From: an uncultured cyanobacterium
GTDB lineage: Bacteria > Cyanobacteriota > Cyanobacteriia > PCC-6307 > Cyanobiaceae
Length of the DNA: 46,672 bases
Assembly: GCA_903858015.1 (NCBI GenBank)
Contig: CAIOGZ010000034.1
Span: forward strand, 1-46,672
Direction: 5' to 3'
Part shown: piece by piece, positions 1 through 12,186 of the stretch
Numbering within the stretch: position 1 is the first letter of the stretch
Layout of the letters: each line of letters starts with the position of its first letter
Translations under genes and position numbers: made by a program
The notes under the pieces: model-generated
Told to the model about the DNA's origin: nothing
The model's database searches: none
Seen by the model: the letters and a program-made list of their open reading frames with translations, nothing else

Positions 1-1829
<1,829 letters not shown>

Positions 1830-2351
1830 AGGGGGACGAGGGGCGCGCAGACGGGGACGGGGCGCCTCGCAGGGGGCGCGCCAGTGAGCTTATGGGCGGA
1901 TGGGCCCAGACCTACCGCAAAGCGCGATCCTTGGCCGGCCCGGGCGATCGGCAGGGGCGATTCGACTAGAAGATCCGCAACGAGGATTGGGAAAAGTTTA
2001 GCTAAAGGTTTAGCTAAAGGATTAGCTAAAGGATTGGCAAAAGGTTTGGCAAAAAGGAGTTGCGAAGAGGAGTTGCGAAGAGGATCCATAACGAGAGTCG
2101 TCAAAGGCCGAGCAGCAAAGCCGACCCGCGATGACGACCTGCAAGGACGAGCCGCAAGGACGATCAAGCATGAAGATCCACAAGGCGGCTCCGCCCAGCC
2201 GGAACCGGGACAATCCCCAGGTCTGGAAAAAGCCCAGCCGTTGCCGATGGCTCGACAACGACTGGGCCTGGCGGGGGCTGGGGTGGGTGGCTGGGGGGGA
2301 AGGGATCTGAGCGCCTGCCGAGATCCACGTCCCGCTGCCCCCAGGCTGGCT
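1830..2351. other. intergenic region between glmS and psaC with iterated repeats
   Basis: There is no convincing gene in these 522 bases. Both strands stay open through the repeats, giving simple LAKG or LAKP repeat peptides that look like a by-product of the 12-bp periodicity. The region is the upstream side of glmS and the downstream side of psaC, so it must hold the glmS promoter and probably the psaC transcript end. Confidence 0.7.
1996..2081. repeat. tandem 12-bp palindromic units followed by two 13-bp units
   Basis: Five consecutive 12-bp units run 1996-2055. The first two are identical GTTTAGCTAAAG, the third differs by one base, and the last two drift to GATTGGCAAAAG and GTTTGGCAAAAA. 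The core TTTAGCTAAA is a perfect 10-bp palindrome. Two identical 13-bp units GGAGTTGCGAAGA follow at 2056-2068 and 2069-2081. The array starts about 165 bases upstream of the glmS start codon. Iterated palindromes with a 12-bp period could be protein-binding sites, but slippage alone would also make them. Confidence 0.9.
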
Positions 2352-2672
<321 letters not shown>

Positions 2673-2752
2673 TCACCCTTGTTCATACGCCGGGCATCGC
2701 GGCGGGGCCCCAAGGGGTTGACCCGTAGGATGCGACCTTCCACAAAGCGGCC

Positions 2753-2995
2753 ATGTCCCAGGAAGCGATCTTCGAGAAAGTCCGCTCGATCGTTGCCGAG
2801 CAGCTCAGCGTTGAACCTGCGGAGGTGAAGCCCGAGTCGAACTTCCAAAACGACCTGGGCGCCGACTCGCTCGACACCGTCGAACTGGTTATGGCCCTGG
2901 AAGAGGCATTCGACATCGAGATCCCCGATGAGGCCGCCGAAGGCATCCTCACCGTCGGTGATGCCGTCAAGTACATCCAAGACAAGCAGGCCTGA
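2753..2995 (+). CDS. acpP: acyl carrier protein
   Basis: Carries growing acyl chains on a 4'-phosphopantetheine arm during type II fatty acid synthesis. The 80-residue acidic protein has the modification motif [10 protein letters not shown] with Ser39 as the attachment site, followed by the recognition helix [14 protein letters not shown]. Length and fold pattern are standard. fabF starts 7 bases after the stop codon, so the two are surely co-transcribed. This matches the usual acpP-fabF pairing. Confidence 0.98.
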   Translation: MSQEAIFEKVRSIVAEQLSVEPAEVKPESNFQNDLGADSLDTVELVMALEEAFDIEIPDEAAEGILTVGDAVKYIQDKQA

Positions 2996-3002
2996 GGCGT
3001 CC

Positions 3003-4250
3003 ATGGTGGAGGGACTCCGCCGCGTCGTCGTCACCGGCCTGGGCGCGGTCACACCGATCGGCAACGATGTCGCTGCGTACTGGGAGGGCCTGCGCACGGG
3101 CCGCAACGGCGTGGCAGCCATCACCCTGTTCGATGCTTCACGCCACGCCTGCCGTTTCGCCGCCGAAGTCAAAAACTTCGATCCGGTCGGCTGGCTAGAA
3201 CCGAAGGAAGCCAAGCGCTGGGACCGCTTTTGTCAATTCGGCGTAGTGGCGGCCAAGCAAGCCGTCGCTGCTGCCGGACTGACCATCGATGACACCAACC
3301 GGCACCGCGTCGGCGTCGCGATCGGTTCCGGGGTCGGTGGCTTGTTGATGATGGAGAGCCAGGCCCATGTGCTCGCCGACCGGGGCCCTGACCGGGTGAG
3401 TCCCTTCTGTGTGCCGATGATGATCCCCAACATGGCCACCGGCCTGGCGGCGATCGCCCTCGGCGCCAGGGGACCCAGCACCGCCGTAGCCACCGCCTGC
3501 GCCGCCGGCTCCAATGCGATCGGCGATGCCTTCCGCCTCATCCAGCTCGGCCAGGCCGACGCGATGGTCTGCGGTGGTGCCGAATCAGCGATCACTCCGC
3601 TCGGGGTGGCCGGCTTCGCCAGCGCCAAGGCCCTCTCCTTCCGAAATGATGACCCGGCCAGCGCCAGCCGGCCCTTCGATCTGGAGCGCAACGGCTTCGT
3701 GATTGGCGAAGGCGCCGGCGTGCTTGTGCTCGAAAGCCTGGAGCACGCCAGGGCCCGCGGCGCCACGGTGCTGGCCGAGCTCGTGGGCTACGGCATGACC
3801 TGCGACGCCTACCACTACACCCTCCCGTCCCCCGGAGGCGTGGGAGCGGCCGAAGCCATCCGCCTTGCCCTCGCCGATGGCCGCATCGATCCCCAGGACG
3901 TGGACTATGTCAATGCCCACGGCACCAGCACCCAGGCCAACGACAGCAACGAGACCGCCGCCATCAAAACGGCCCTCGGCGACCACGCCTACCGGATCCC
4001 GGTGAGTTCGACCAAATCGATGACCGGCCACCTGCTCGGTGGCAGCGGTGGCATCGAAGCCGTGGCGGCCGTGCTGGCGATTGGCCACAACCTCGTACCC
4101 CCTACGATCAACTACCGCACGCCCGATCCCGCCTGTGATCTGGATGTCGTGCCCAACCAGGCCCGGGATTACCCCGTTGATGTCGTGCTCTCCAACTCCT
4201 TTGGGTTCGGCGGCCACAACGTCTGTCTGGCATTCCGCCGGATGACCTGA
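3003..4250 (+). CDS. fabF: beta-ketoacyl-ACP synthase II
   Basis: Condenses malonyl-ACP with acyl-ACP to extend fatty acids. The 415-residue thiolase-fold enzyme has the nucleophile Cys166 in TACAAGSNA and the two catalytic histidines His306 ([11 protein letters not shown]) and His343 ([13 protein letters not shown]), spaced as in the FabF family. The glycine-rich C-terminal motif NSFGFGGHN is present. ATG at 3003 follows acpP directly with AGGCG just upstream. An earlier in-frame ATG lies inside acpP and gives a non-conserved extension, so it was not chosen. tkt follows after an 86-base gap on the same strand. Confidence 0.98.
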   Translation: MVEGLRRVVVTGLGAVTPIGNDVAAYWEGLRTGRNGVAAITLFDASRHACRFAAEVKNFDPVGWLEPKEAKRWDRFCQFGVVAAKQAVAAAGLTIDDTNRHRVGVAIGSGVGGLLMMESQAHVLADRGPDRVSPFCVPMMIPNMATGLAAIALGARGPSTAVATACAAGSNAIGDAFRLIQLGQADAMVCGGAESAITPLGVAGFASAKALSFRNDDPASASRPFDLERNGFVIGEGAGVLVLESLEHARARGATVLAELVGYGMTCDAYHYTLPSPGGVGAAEAIRLALADGRIDPQDVDYVNAHGTSTQANDSNETAAIKTALGDHAYRIPVSSTKSMTGHLLGGSGGIEAVAAVLAIGHNLVPPTINYRTPDPACDLDVVPNQARDYPVDVVLSNSFGFGGHNVCLAFRRMT

Positions 4251-4336
4251 GCGCCGCCCCGCGGCACCCATCCCATCCCCGGGAACCACTCCCCCACCGT
4301 TACCCGCCTAGTCCCACCTCCCCCCCCCGAGTCCCC

Positions 4337-6343
4337 ATGGTCGCCGCTACTACCACCTCGGTCGAAACGCTCTGCATCAACAGCATCCGCTTCCTGGCAG
4401 TTGATGCGATCAACAAGTCGAATTCGGGCCACCCGGGCCTGCCGATGGGCACCGCGCCCATGGCCTACGCCCTGTGGGACAAGGTGCTGCGCCATAACCC
4501 CAAGAATCCAACCTGGTTCAACCGCGATCGCTTCGTGCTCTCGGCCGGCCACGGCTGCATGCTGCTCTACGCGCTGCTCCACCTCAGCGGCTACGACTCG
4601 GTAACGATCGAGGACATCAAGCAGTTCCGCCAGTGGGGCTCCAAGACCCCCGGCCACCCCGAAACCTTTGAAACCCCGGGCGTGGAAGTCACCACCGGTC
4701 CGCTCGGCCAGGGTATCTCCAACGCCGTGGGCCTGGCGATCGCCGAGGCACACCTGGCGGCCAGCTTCAACAAGCCCGGTCACAACCTGGTGGACCATTA
4801 CACCTACGTGATCATGGGCGATGGCTGCCACCAGGAGGGCATCTCCGGTGAAGCCGCCTCCCTGGCCGGCCACCTGGGCCTGGGCAAGCTGATCGCCCTC
4901 TACGACGACAACCACATCACGATCGATGGTGACACTGCCGTGTCGTTCACCGAAGATGTGCTGAAGCGCTATGAAGCCTACGGCTGGCACGTGCAACACG
5001 TGGCCGATGGCAACCATGACGTGGCCGGCATCCAGCGGGCGATCGAAGCGGCCAAGGCCGTCACCGACAAGCCGAGCATGATCAAGATCACCACCACGAT
5101 CGGCTACGGCTCCCCCAACAAGGCCAACACCGCCGGGGTGCACGGCGCCGCCTTGGGGGCCGAGGAGGCCGCCCTCACCCGCAAGGCCCTCGATTGGAAC
5201 TACGGCGAATTCGAAGTACCTGCCGAGGCCTATGACCAATGGCGCCAGGCGATCGAGCGCGGTGCGGCCGCTGAATCCGCATGGAACGCCAGCCTGGAGG
5301 CCTATCGCGCCGCCTACCCGAACGAAGCCGCCGAGTTTGAGCGCCGCCTGCGGGGCGAGCTGCCCCAGGGCTGGGATGCCGGCCTGCCCAGCTTCACCCC
5401 CGCCGACAAAGGCCTGGCGACCCGCCAGCACTCCTACAACGCCCTCAACGCCTTCGGCCCCCAGCTGCCGGAGTTGATCGGTGGCTCCGCCGACCTCACC
5501 CACTCCAACCTCACCGATATCAAGGGGGAGAAGAGCTTCCAAAAGGGCGCCGAAGCCAACCGCTACCTCCACTTCGGGGTGCGGGAGCACGCCATGGCGG
5601 CGATTCTTAATGGCATCGCTTACCACGGCAGCGGCCTGATCCCCTACGGCGGCACCTTCTTGGTCTTCGCGGGCTACATGATCGGCGCCATTCGCCTCTC
5701 GGCCCTGAGTGAACTCGGAGTGATCTACGTGCTCACCCACGATTCAATCGGCCTCGGAGAAGATGGCCCCACCCACCAGCCGGTCGAGACCCTGGCCAAC
5801 CTGCGCGCGATCCCCAACCTGCTGGTGATCCGTCCCGGCGACGGCAACGAAACCATCGGTGCCTACCAGGTGGCCGTGGCCAACCGTAAACGCCCCACCG
5901 TGCTGGCCCTGAGCCGTCAGGCGATGGCTAACCAGGCCAATTCCTCCGCAGCCGCTGTGGCCAAGGGTGGCTACATCCTCGAAGACAGCAACGGCAGCCC
6001 TGACCTGATCCTGATCGGCACCGGTACCGAGCTCGAACTGGCCACCAAAGCCGCCGCCGTGCTGCGCGCCGAAGGCAAGAACGTGCGCGTCGTATCGATC
6101 CCCTGCGTCGAGCTGTTCGAAGAGCAGGACGCCGCCTACCGCGAATCGGTACTCCCCGCCGCCGTGCGCAAGCGCTTGGTGGTGGAAGCCTCCAGCTCCT
6201 TCGGCTGGCACAAGTACACCGGCTTTGATGGCGATACCGTCTCGATCGACCGCTTTGGCGCTTCGGCTCCAGGCCCAGTGTGCCTCCAGGAGTTTGGCTT
6301 CAGCGTGGACAATGTGGTCGCGAAAGCGAAGGCGCTGGGCTGA
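4337..6343 (+). CDS. tkt: transketolase
   Basis: Thiamine-diphosphate enzyme that transfers two-carbon ketol units between sugar phosphates in the Calvin cycle and the pentose phosphate pathway. The 668 residues are normal for the family. The ThDP-binding motif runs from GDGCHQEG to the Asn of [11 protein letters not shown]. The pyrimidine-domain signature [19 protein letters not shown] is intact, as is the N-terminal [10 protein letters not shown]. It ends in a clear rho-independent terminator. It is the last gene of the acpP-fabF-tkt run. In related genomes thiC tends to follow; here an accessory block separates them. Confidence 0.98.
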   Translation: MVAATTTSVETLCINSIRFLAVDAINKSNSGHPGLPMGTAPMAYALWDKVLRHNPKNPTWFNRDRFVLSAGHGCMLLYALLHLSGYDSVTIEDIKQFRQWGSKTPGHPETFETPGVEVTTGPLGQGISNAVGLAIAEAHLAASFNKPGHNLVDHYTYVIMGDGCHQEGISGEAASLAGHLGLGKLIALYDDNHITIDGDTAVSFTEDVLKRYEAYGWHVQHVADGNHDVAGIQRAIEAAKAVTDKPSMIKITTTIGYGSPNKANTAGVHGAALGAEEAALTRKALDWNYGEFEVPAEAYDQWRQAIERGAAAESAWNASLEAYRAAYPNEAAEFERRLRGELPQGWDAGLPSFTPADKGLATRQHSYNALNAFGPQLPELIGGSADLTHSNLTDIKGEKSFQKGAEANRYLHFGVREHAMAAILNGIAYHGSGLIPYGGTFLVFAGYMIGAIRLSALSELGVIYVLTHDSIGLGEDGPTHQPVETLANLRAIPNLLVIRPGDGNETIGAYQVAVANRKRPTVLALSRQAMANQANSSAAAVAKGGYILEDSNGSPDLILIGTGTELELATKAAAVLRAEGKNVRVVSIPCVELFEEQDAAYRESVLPAAVRKRLVVEASSSFGWHKYTGFDGDTVSIDRFGASAPGPVCLQEFGFSVDNVVAKAKALG

Positions 6344-6369
6344 TCCCTAGCCAACGCCTACAACAACCT

Positions 6370-6397
6370 TGCCCCACCCTTGGTGGGGCATTTGTTT
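6370..6397 (+). terminator. rho-independent terminator after tkt
   Basis: An 8-bp stem GCCCCACC/GGTGGGGC (6371-6378 with 6382-6389) closes a 3-base loop, can be extended by one T-A pair, and is followed by TTTGTTTT. It lies 27 bases after the tkt stop codon. Confidence 0.9.
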
Positions 6398-6441
6398 TGA
6401 GGAGCCTCCAACAGCCAAGCCAAACAGTCATACCAAAAGCA

Positions 6442-6870
6442 ATGCCAAAAAGTAGTATCACACCACAAGTTCGACGCCTAGGGCGATTCACCGTTGCGGG
6501 CGGCCTCAACACCATCATCGGCACGCTTGCCATCTTTAGCCTACAAGCACTTACAAGCAATCCAAAACTTTCGAATTTCATAGGCTATGTCATTGGAGGA
6601 ATAGCGGGCTACTTTATTCATGCTCGCTACACGTTTTCGGCATCATTCTCCAAGCGAAGCTTCGCAATCTTTGGCTGTGTAGCGGTCATCAGCTTTCTGG
6701 TCAACCAGCTTGTACTCAGCTATGCCCTTAGATTTTTTACAGCCCTGACTGCCCAGGCGCTGGCCGTTCTCAGCTACGCTTTTGCTAGCTATGTACTGCA
6801 ATCTCGCCTGGCCTTCCCCGACGATAGCAAAAAAGCCTCTGATCATGCTAAATTAAATCAGCTCCGCTGA
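6442..6870 (+). CDS. GtrA-like membrane protein
   Basis: The 142-residue protein has about four hydrophobic segments (around residues 18-36, 42-58, 72-92 and 98-116). The N-terminal RRLGRFTVAGGLNTIIG and the later SNFIGYVIGGIAGYFIHARYTF fit the GtrA family. GtrA proteins are thought to flip undecaprenyl-linked sugars or help a partner glycosyltransferase (GtrB). Such a partner-like gene lies at 7589-8560. ATG 6442 gives the family's usual length. Base composition is clearly AT-richer than in the flanking housekeeping genes, suggesting transfer. The methyltransferase follows after 5 bases, so the two form an operon. Confidence 0.85.
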   Translation: MPKSSITPQVRRLGRFTVAGGLNTIIGTLAIFSLQALTSNPKLSNFIGYVIGGIAGYFIHARYTFSASFSKRSFAIFGCVAVISFLVNQLVLSYALRFFTALTAQALAVLSYAFASYVLQSRLAFPDDSKKASDHAKLNQLR

Positions 6871-6875
6871 CCTGG

Positions 6876-7559
6876 ATGGATTACGAACAAGTTAGAACCC
6901 AATTCGACAACCTTGCCGAAGTCTACTCCGAAGTCACATCCAATCAGCATGCTTTTTTCGACTCCAATACTCGCTACCTACAAGAATACAAAGTTGCGGT
7001 CGCTAAGCAACTAGTTCAAGATCCGACAACAGTTCTTGACTACGGTTGTGGCATAGGTCTTCTCCAGGAGTTTCTCGAAGGCTATTACCCCAAAGCTTCG
7101 ATCTACGCAGCGGACATTTCTCAAGATTCCCTATCCCATCTGCGACGCCGCTTTCCCCAAACCAAAGTCCTTGATTGTGAGGCGGCACTTCAACAGTGCT
7201 TTGACCTGATCGTGGTTTCATGCGTGTTGCACCATGTACCCCTTGATGACCGGGAATCCTTGGTGAGCAGATTGGTGAAGGCACTCAACCCTGGGGGCAA
7301 TCTATTGATATTTGAGCACAATCCACTAAATCCTGTAACTCAGCACATGGTAAACACATGCCCGATTGACGAAGATGCCATTCTGCTTCGCCGCTCGGAA
7401 TGCAAGCGGCTGATCAATCTCTGCGACGATGCAGAAGTCAAAAAGAGTGGCTACACATTGTTCTTCCCTGGCATGCTAAAAGCACTTAGGCCTTTCGAGA
7501 AGTGGATGCGCTGGCTGCCTGCGGGAGGACAATATTTTATTCTGGCAGGCAAGAAATAA
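6876..7559 (+). CDS. class I SAM-dependent methyltransferase
   Basis: The 227-residue protein has the Rossmann methyltransferase motif I VLDYGCGIGLLQEFL (near residue 50), an acidic second-strand residue in IYAADIS, and a motif IV-like FDLIVVSCVLHHV. NPGGNLLIFEHNP matches the strand after motif IV. It belongs with the methyltransferase 11/12 type proteins common in polysaccharide and lipid-modification clusters. The substrate cannot be told from sequence. It lies 5 bases after the GtrA-like gene and converges with the glycosyltransferase at 7589. AT-rich codon use again sets it apart. Confidence 0.85.
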   Translation: MDYEQVRTQFDNLAEVYSEVTSNQHAFFDSNTRYLQEYKVAVAKQLVQDPTTVLDYGCGIGLLQEFLEGYYPKASIYAADISQDSLSHLRRRFPQTKVLDCEAALQQCFDLIVVSCVLHHVPLDDRESLVSRLVKALNPGGNLLIFEHNPLNPVTQHMVNTCPIDEDAILLRRSECKRLINLCDDAEVKKSGYTLFFPGMLKALRPFEKWMRWLPAGGQYFILAGKK

Positions 7560-7588
7560 ACGGAAGCTGCTCGGATTGCTAATACAAC

Positions 7589-8560
7589 TTAGTCCCACTT
7601 CGCCCTTCCCACATTCTCCTCTACGTGATAAAGGGGTCGCCGCTTAACCTCTTTGTAAAGTCGGCCCACATACTCCCCAATAACACCAAGGCACAATAGT
7701 TGGGCCCCACCCAGCATCACAACAATCACGATCATAGATGCCCAACCATGAACAGTACCCCCCATAAAGTAAGTAAGAACGGTCCATAATATTCCAGCCA
7801 CAGACAAGCCAGCCAAAATCAGCCCCATATAGGTAATCAAACGCAACGGCTTGTGCGAGAGAGAAAAAATGCCATCGACCGCAAGGGATAGCGATTTTCT
7901 AAACGGATACTTTGTGACGCCTGCACGCCTAGCCTTTCTTGAGTAATACGTGATAGCAGTTTTATAGCCGAGTTGGGGGATAATGCCACGCAAAAAGAGG
8001 GATCTTTCTTGGTAGCGGAGCAACTCAACAAGAACGCGCCTTGATAGCATGCGAAAGTCGGCATGGCCTGGGACAATTTCTGCACCCATCAACCGCATAA
8101 AGTAATAAAAAGATCTGGCGAAGAAGCGCTTGCTGACCGTATCTGTTTGCCGCTCAAGGCGCACGCCGTAAACGATATCACTACCGCTAAGATAAGACTC
8201 CAGCATCTGGCTGCAAACATGAATATCATCCTGAAGATCAGCGTCCACGGAAATACTCACATCCACTGTCTGGGCTACAGCCTCAAGACCGGCAATAAGT
8301 GCAGACTGATGGCCCTTGTTGCGGGAAAGGCGAAGCCCACCGATGCATTCACTCGTGGCGGCAAGGGACTCAATCAGGGCCCAGGTGGAATCCTTACTGC
8401 CATCATCTACGAAAAGGATACCGGATCTGGAAGGGTCGCAAAGACCAGCAGCAGCCATGTCCCGCAACTCACTGAGCAAGCATGATGCAGACCAATCAAG
8501 AACCTCTTCTTCATTATAGCAAGGAACAACGAAGACAAGAGAGGGGATGGATCGTTTCAC
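7589..8560 (-). CDS. family 2 glycosyltransferase, GtrB/DPM1-like
   Basis: Probably transfers a sugar from a nucleotide donor to a polyprenyl phosphate at the inner membrane. The 323 residues contain the GT-A start VFVVPCYNEEEVL, the donor-binding LFVDDGSKDSTW, and the metal-binding SVDADLQDD. Two C-terminal membrane segments (about residues 233-258 and 268-295) and the trailing IGEYVGRLYKEVKRRP are typical of GtrB/ArnC-like enzymes. The start is GTG at 8560; no ATG is suitably placed. With the GtrA-like gene at 6442 it forms a plausible GtrA/GtrB pair, although it sits on the opposite strand. Confidence 0.9.
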   Translation of the reverse strand: MKRSIPSLVFVVPCYNEEEVLDWSASCLLSELRDMAAAGLCDPSRSGILFVDDGSKDSTWALIESLAATSECIGGLRLSRNKGHQSALIAGLEAVAQTVDVSISVDADLQDDIHVCSQMLESYLSGSDIVYGVRLERQTDTVSKRFFARSFYYFMRLMGAEIVPGHADFRMLSRRVLVELLRYQERSLFLRGIIPQLGYKTAITYYSRKARRAGVTKYPFRKSLSLAVDGIFSLSHKPLRLITYMGLILAGLSVAGILWTVLTYFMGGTVHGWASMIVIVVMLGGAQLLCLGVIGEYVGRLYKEVKRRPLYHVEENVGRAKWD

Positions 8561-8824
8561 TCAGAAAAGGGCAATCGACAAATTGATGGGGCCACTCTTG
8601 GCTATGGCTGATGTGATACATGCAACTTTACCAAAGTATCATAGAGCAAGTTGCTCGCAGCGGATTCTGGAATCCTTGCCGCCACCGAAGTAAAATTATT
8701 ACTGAGCCCCTGCCCTAGGGCGAAGACCTTGGCTTCTCGAATGGCTTTGTACAAGCCCTCCCTCTTTGGCCCACAACGGCAGCCGCCCATGAATCCGATA
8801 TCAACCCACCCATGAGCTGCGTGC

Positions 8825-10318
<1,494 letters not shown>

Positions 10319-10348
10319 CTAGATGCACGCAGAACTGAGTTCGACCGC

Positions 10349-10457
10349 ACTTCCCTGCGCCGGCATGACCCGGATCAGGTTCGGAGGGTGTGATCTCAGC
10401 CCTGGGGCCCTCATCGGTGGCTGCAGTGGAAGGCAACCTGAGGACCGGGCACCCCTA
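10349..10457 (-). promoter_or_regulatory. TPP riboswitch (THI element) upstream of thiC
   Basis: Read on the minus strand, the element begins AGGGGTGCC (10457-10449). It contains the core GCTGAGATCACACCC, then ACCTGATCCGGGTCATGCC and GCGCAGGGAAGT (ending at 10349). These are the conserved thi-box sequences that bind the pyrimidine and the diphosphate of TPP. Between AGGGGTGCC and CTGAGA is an enlarged variable P3 arm, closed by CCTCA...TGAGG. The element ends about 120 bases before the thiC start, leaving room for an expression platform. I did not identify a clear terminator or anti-Shine-Dalgarno stem. Confidence 0.95.
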
Positions 10458-10621
10458 GTGACCCTTGCAACCTAGCAAGGCCGTAATCCCTTGCAGGGTG
10501 CAGCAGCATGCCCGCTGACCCAATCGTCTGCCCATCAACCGCAACCGCAGGCCAGAACAGCGGGCCGGACCGGCAGCCAGCCCGGGCCAAGCGGGGAAAA
10601 GGGCCAGGCTCGGTGGGGAAA

Positions 10622-11239
10622 TCAGCCCTGCAGACCGTCGAGGGCTGCAGCCACAACACGGTGATCCGCATCGGCCTGCAGGCCCACCAGCAGGGCACGA
10701 AGCTGGCCGTCGCCTTGGTCCTGGCGCAGCAGGCGACCCAGGATCTCGGCACCACCCACCCGTACGCTGCCATCGCCATCGTTGAGCGCCAACAGCGCCA
10801 GCTCCAACAGCTGATCAGCGGCCATCAGGGGCTGCTCCGCCAGGGCCGAAAGGATGCTGCAACGCACCAGCCACTGACCATCGCACGCAAAGGCCGCCCG
10901 CAACGGCGGCCAGGATCGCTGGACGCCATAGTTGGCCAGGGCATTGGCGGCCTCCGCCCGCACGTTGGCGTCAGCATCGTGCTGCAGCGCTTGGAGCAGG
11001 GCTGACCAGCCAGCCTCGCTGCGCTTCAATCCAAGGCCGGCACAGGCCAGCGAGCGCACCAGGAAGGGCTCCTGCTCCAGCCCTAGGAGCAACAGGGGGA
11101 TGGCCTGCTGCTCGGACAGCTCCCGCAGACCCACCAGGGCGGGCATGGCGCGGCTCGGATCGCCAGAAACGATCGCCTGGCGTAGCAGGGCGGGATCCGG
11201 TCGGGAAGCCGCAGCAGGCTCGGCATCGGAATGTCCCAT
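10622..11239 (-). CDS. HEAT-repeat protein
   Basis: A 205-residue protein of repeated helical pairs, with several HEAT-like units such as LVRSLACAGLGLKRSE, NVRAEAANALANYG, LVRCSILSALAEQP and SVRVGGAEILGRLLR. Such scaffolds mediate protein contacts. In cyanobacteria relatives include phycobilisome lyases of the CpcE type and uncharacterised HEAT proteins; this short form lacks features that would assign it to a lyase. Start ATG 11239 has no good alternative. It stands alone between thiC and a long spacer. Confidence 0.8.
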   Translation of the reverse strand: MGHSDAEPAAASRPDPALLRQAIVSGDPSRAMPALVGLRELSEQQAIPLLLLGLEQEPFLVRSLACAGLGLKRSEAGWSALLQALQHDADANVRAEAANALANYGVQRSWPPLRAAFACDGQWLVRCSILSALAEQPLMAADQLLELALLALNDGDGSVRVGGAEILGRLLRQDQGDGQLRALLVGLQADADHRVVAAALDGLQG

Positions 11240-11934
11240 GGCCGTCGTTGGGTGGCATCAACAGATCACCCCAGTGAAGCAGCACAAACTCGGTGACGAA
11301 CCAAGCCGCTAACGCAGCCCTCCCAACCCAGCAGAGGCCTACGGCAGCGGTGCTCCTGCAGCAGCTTGAAACGCGTCGCCGCAATAAAAATATCCGACTC
11401 AAAAGCGGAAGGATGTATAATTTGGTTTTAGGCGATCTCTTTGGAATCGATGCCCTAGCTGCCTTCCCGTTGGGATCCACCAGCATGGGTGGAGGGTGGA
11501 TCGTGGTGGAGCTTCGCCTGCTGCAGGCAGCATTCGATTTCGCAAAACTTTTGCAGCGCACCTTTGCAGTATGCTTTATTTTTTTCAGAGCCCTCCTCAG
11601 CCTTCGCCGCTAAATTCGAAAATCTCGACGAGACAGTCTTGCCAGGTCCATGCTTAGGGAATGATCGGTTGCAACCGCCGCCAGTGGGATCAGCAATACA
11701 GTCAAAATCATCTCAGCTCCAGCCGGGAGCAAAAAAGATGCGGTTGCTGCGAGCCTGCAGAGCGATCGGAAAAACAACGAGAGCCCTGGGGAAGATTCAC
11801 TTCCAAAACATCTCAACCCTACGATCTCATCCGCAAACAAGGACAAAAACTGCCCATGCATCCACTGCGGTCCAATGCAATACAGAGCCCAACTAGACTA
11901 TTTGCATGCACCGCAACATTACCCCAAACCAAGC
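11240..11934. other. intergenic region without a recognisable gene
   Basis: These 695 bases are more AT-rich than their surroundings, with a TATAAT-like stretch near 11416 and poly-A/T patches. Reading frames up to about 106 codons exist on both strands (11293-11613 plus, 11610-11861 minus). They start with weak codons, overlap other frames and resemble nothing known to me. The segment may hold promoters for the HEAT gene or a small RNA, which cannot be settled here. Confidence 0.5.
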
Positions 11935-12186
11935 TCAACCCGAGGATCGCTGCTGTCGCAGCGACAGCAACATCTGGCGACGCCGATAGTGGCGGCGGAA
12001 ACCACTGGTGAGCAGCAAACTAATTCCAATCAATAGGGCTGGCAAGGCCTGCCAGCGAGAACTGCCCGGACGATGCAACAGGCCCACCAAGGACAAGATG
12101 ATTAACATCGGTGAGGCTAAGGCCAACATCGCCACAAGGCGGCGGGAGGCAAGGGCAGGAGCTGCCAACTGATCACCCTTCAACAC
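11935..12186 (-). CDS. small membrane protein, DUF3188-like
   Basis: A short hydrophobic protein with two predicted membrane segments, around ASPMLIILSLVGLL and ALPALLIGISLLLTSG, then a basic tail FRRHYRRRQ. This pattern resembles the small cyanobacterial DUF3188 proteins, whose role is unknown. A GTG at 12186 overlaps the stop of the amidohydrolase gene (GTGTTGA) and gives 83 residues. An ATG at 12129 would give 64 residues, closer to the size I associate with the family. Overlap or close spacing indicates an operon with the upstream amidohydrolase. Confidence 0.65.
   Translation of the reverse strand: MLKGDQLAAPALASRRLVAMLALASPMLIILSLVGLLHRPGSSRWQALPALLIGISLLLTSGFRRHYRRRQMLLSLRQQRSSG

Noticed and set aside
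11293..11861. Overlapping frames of 106 (plus) and 83 (minus) codons
   Set aside because: Weak start codons, no motif, and conflict with one another; treated as intergenic.
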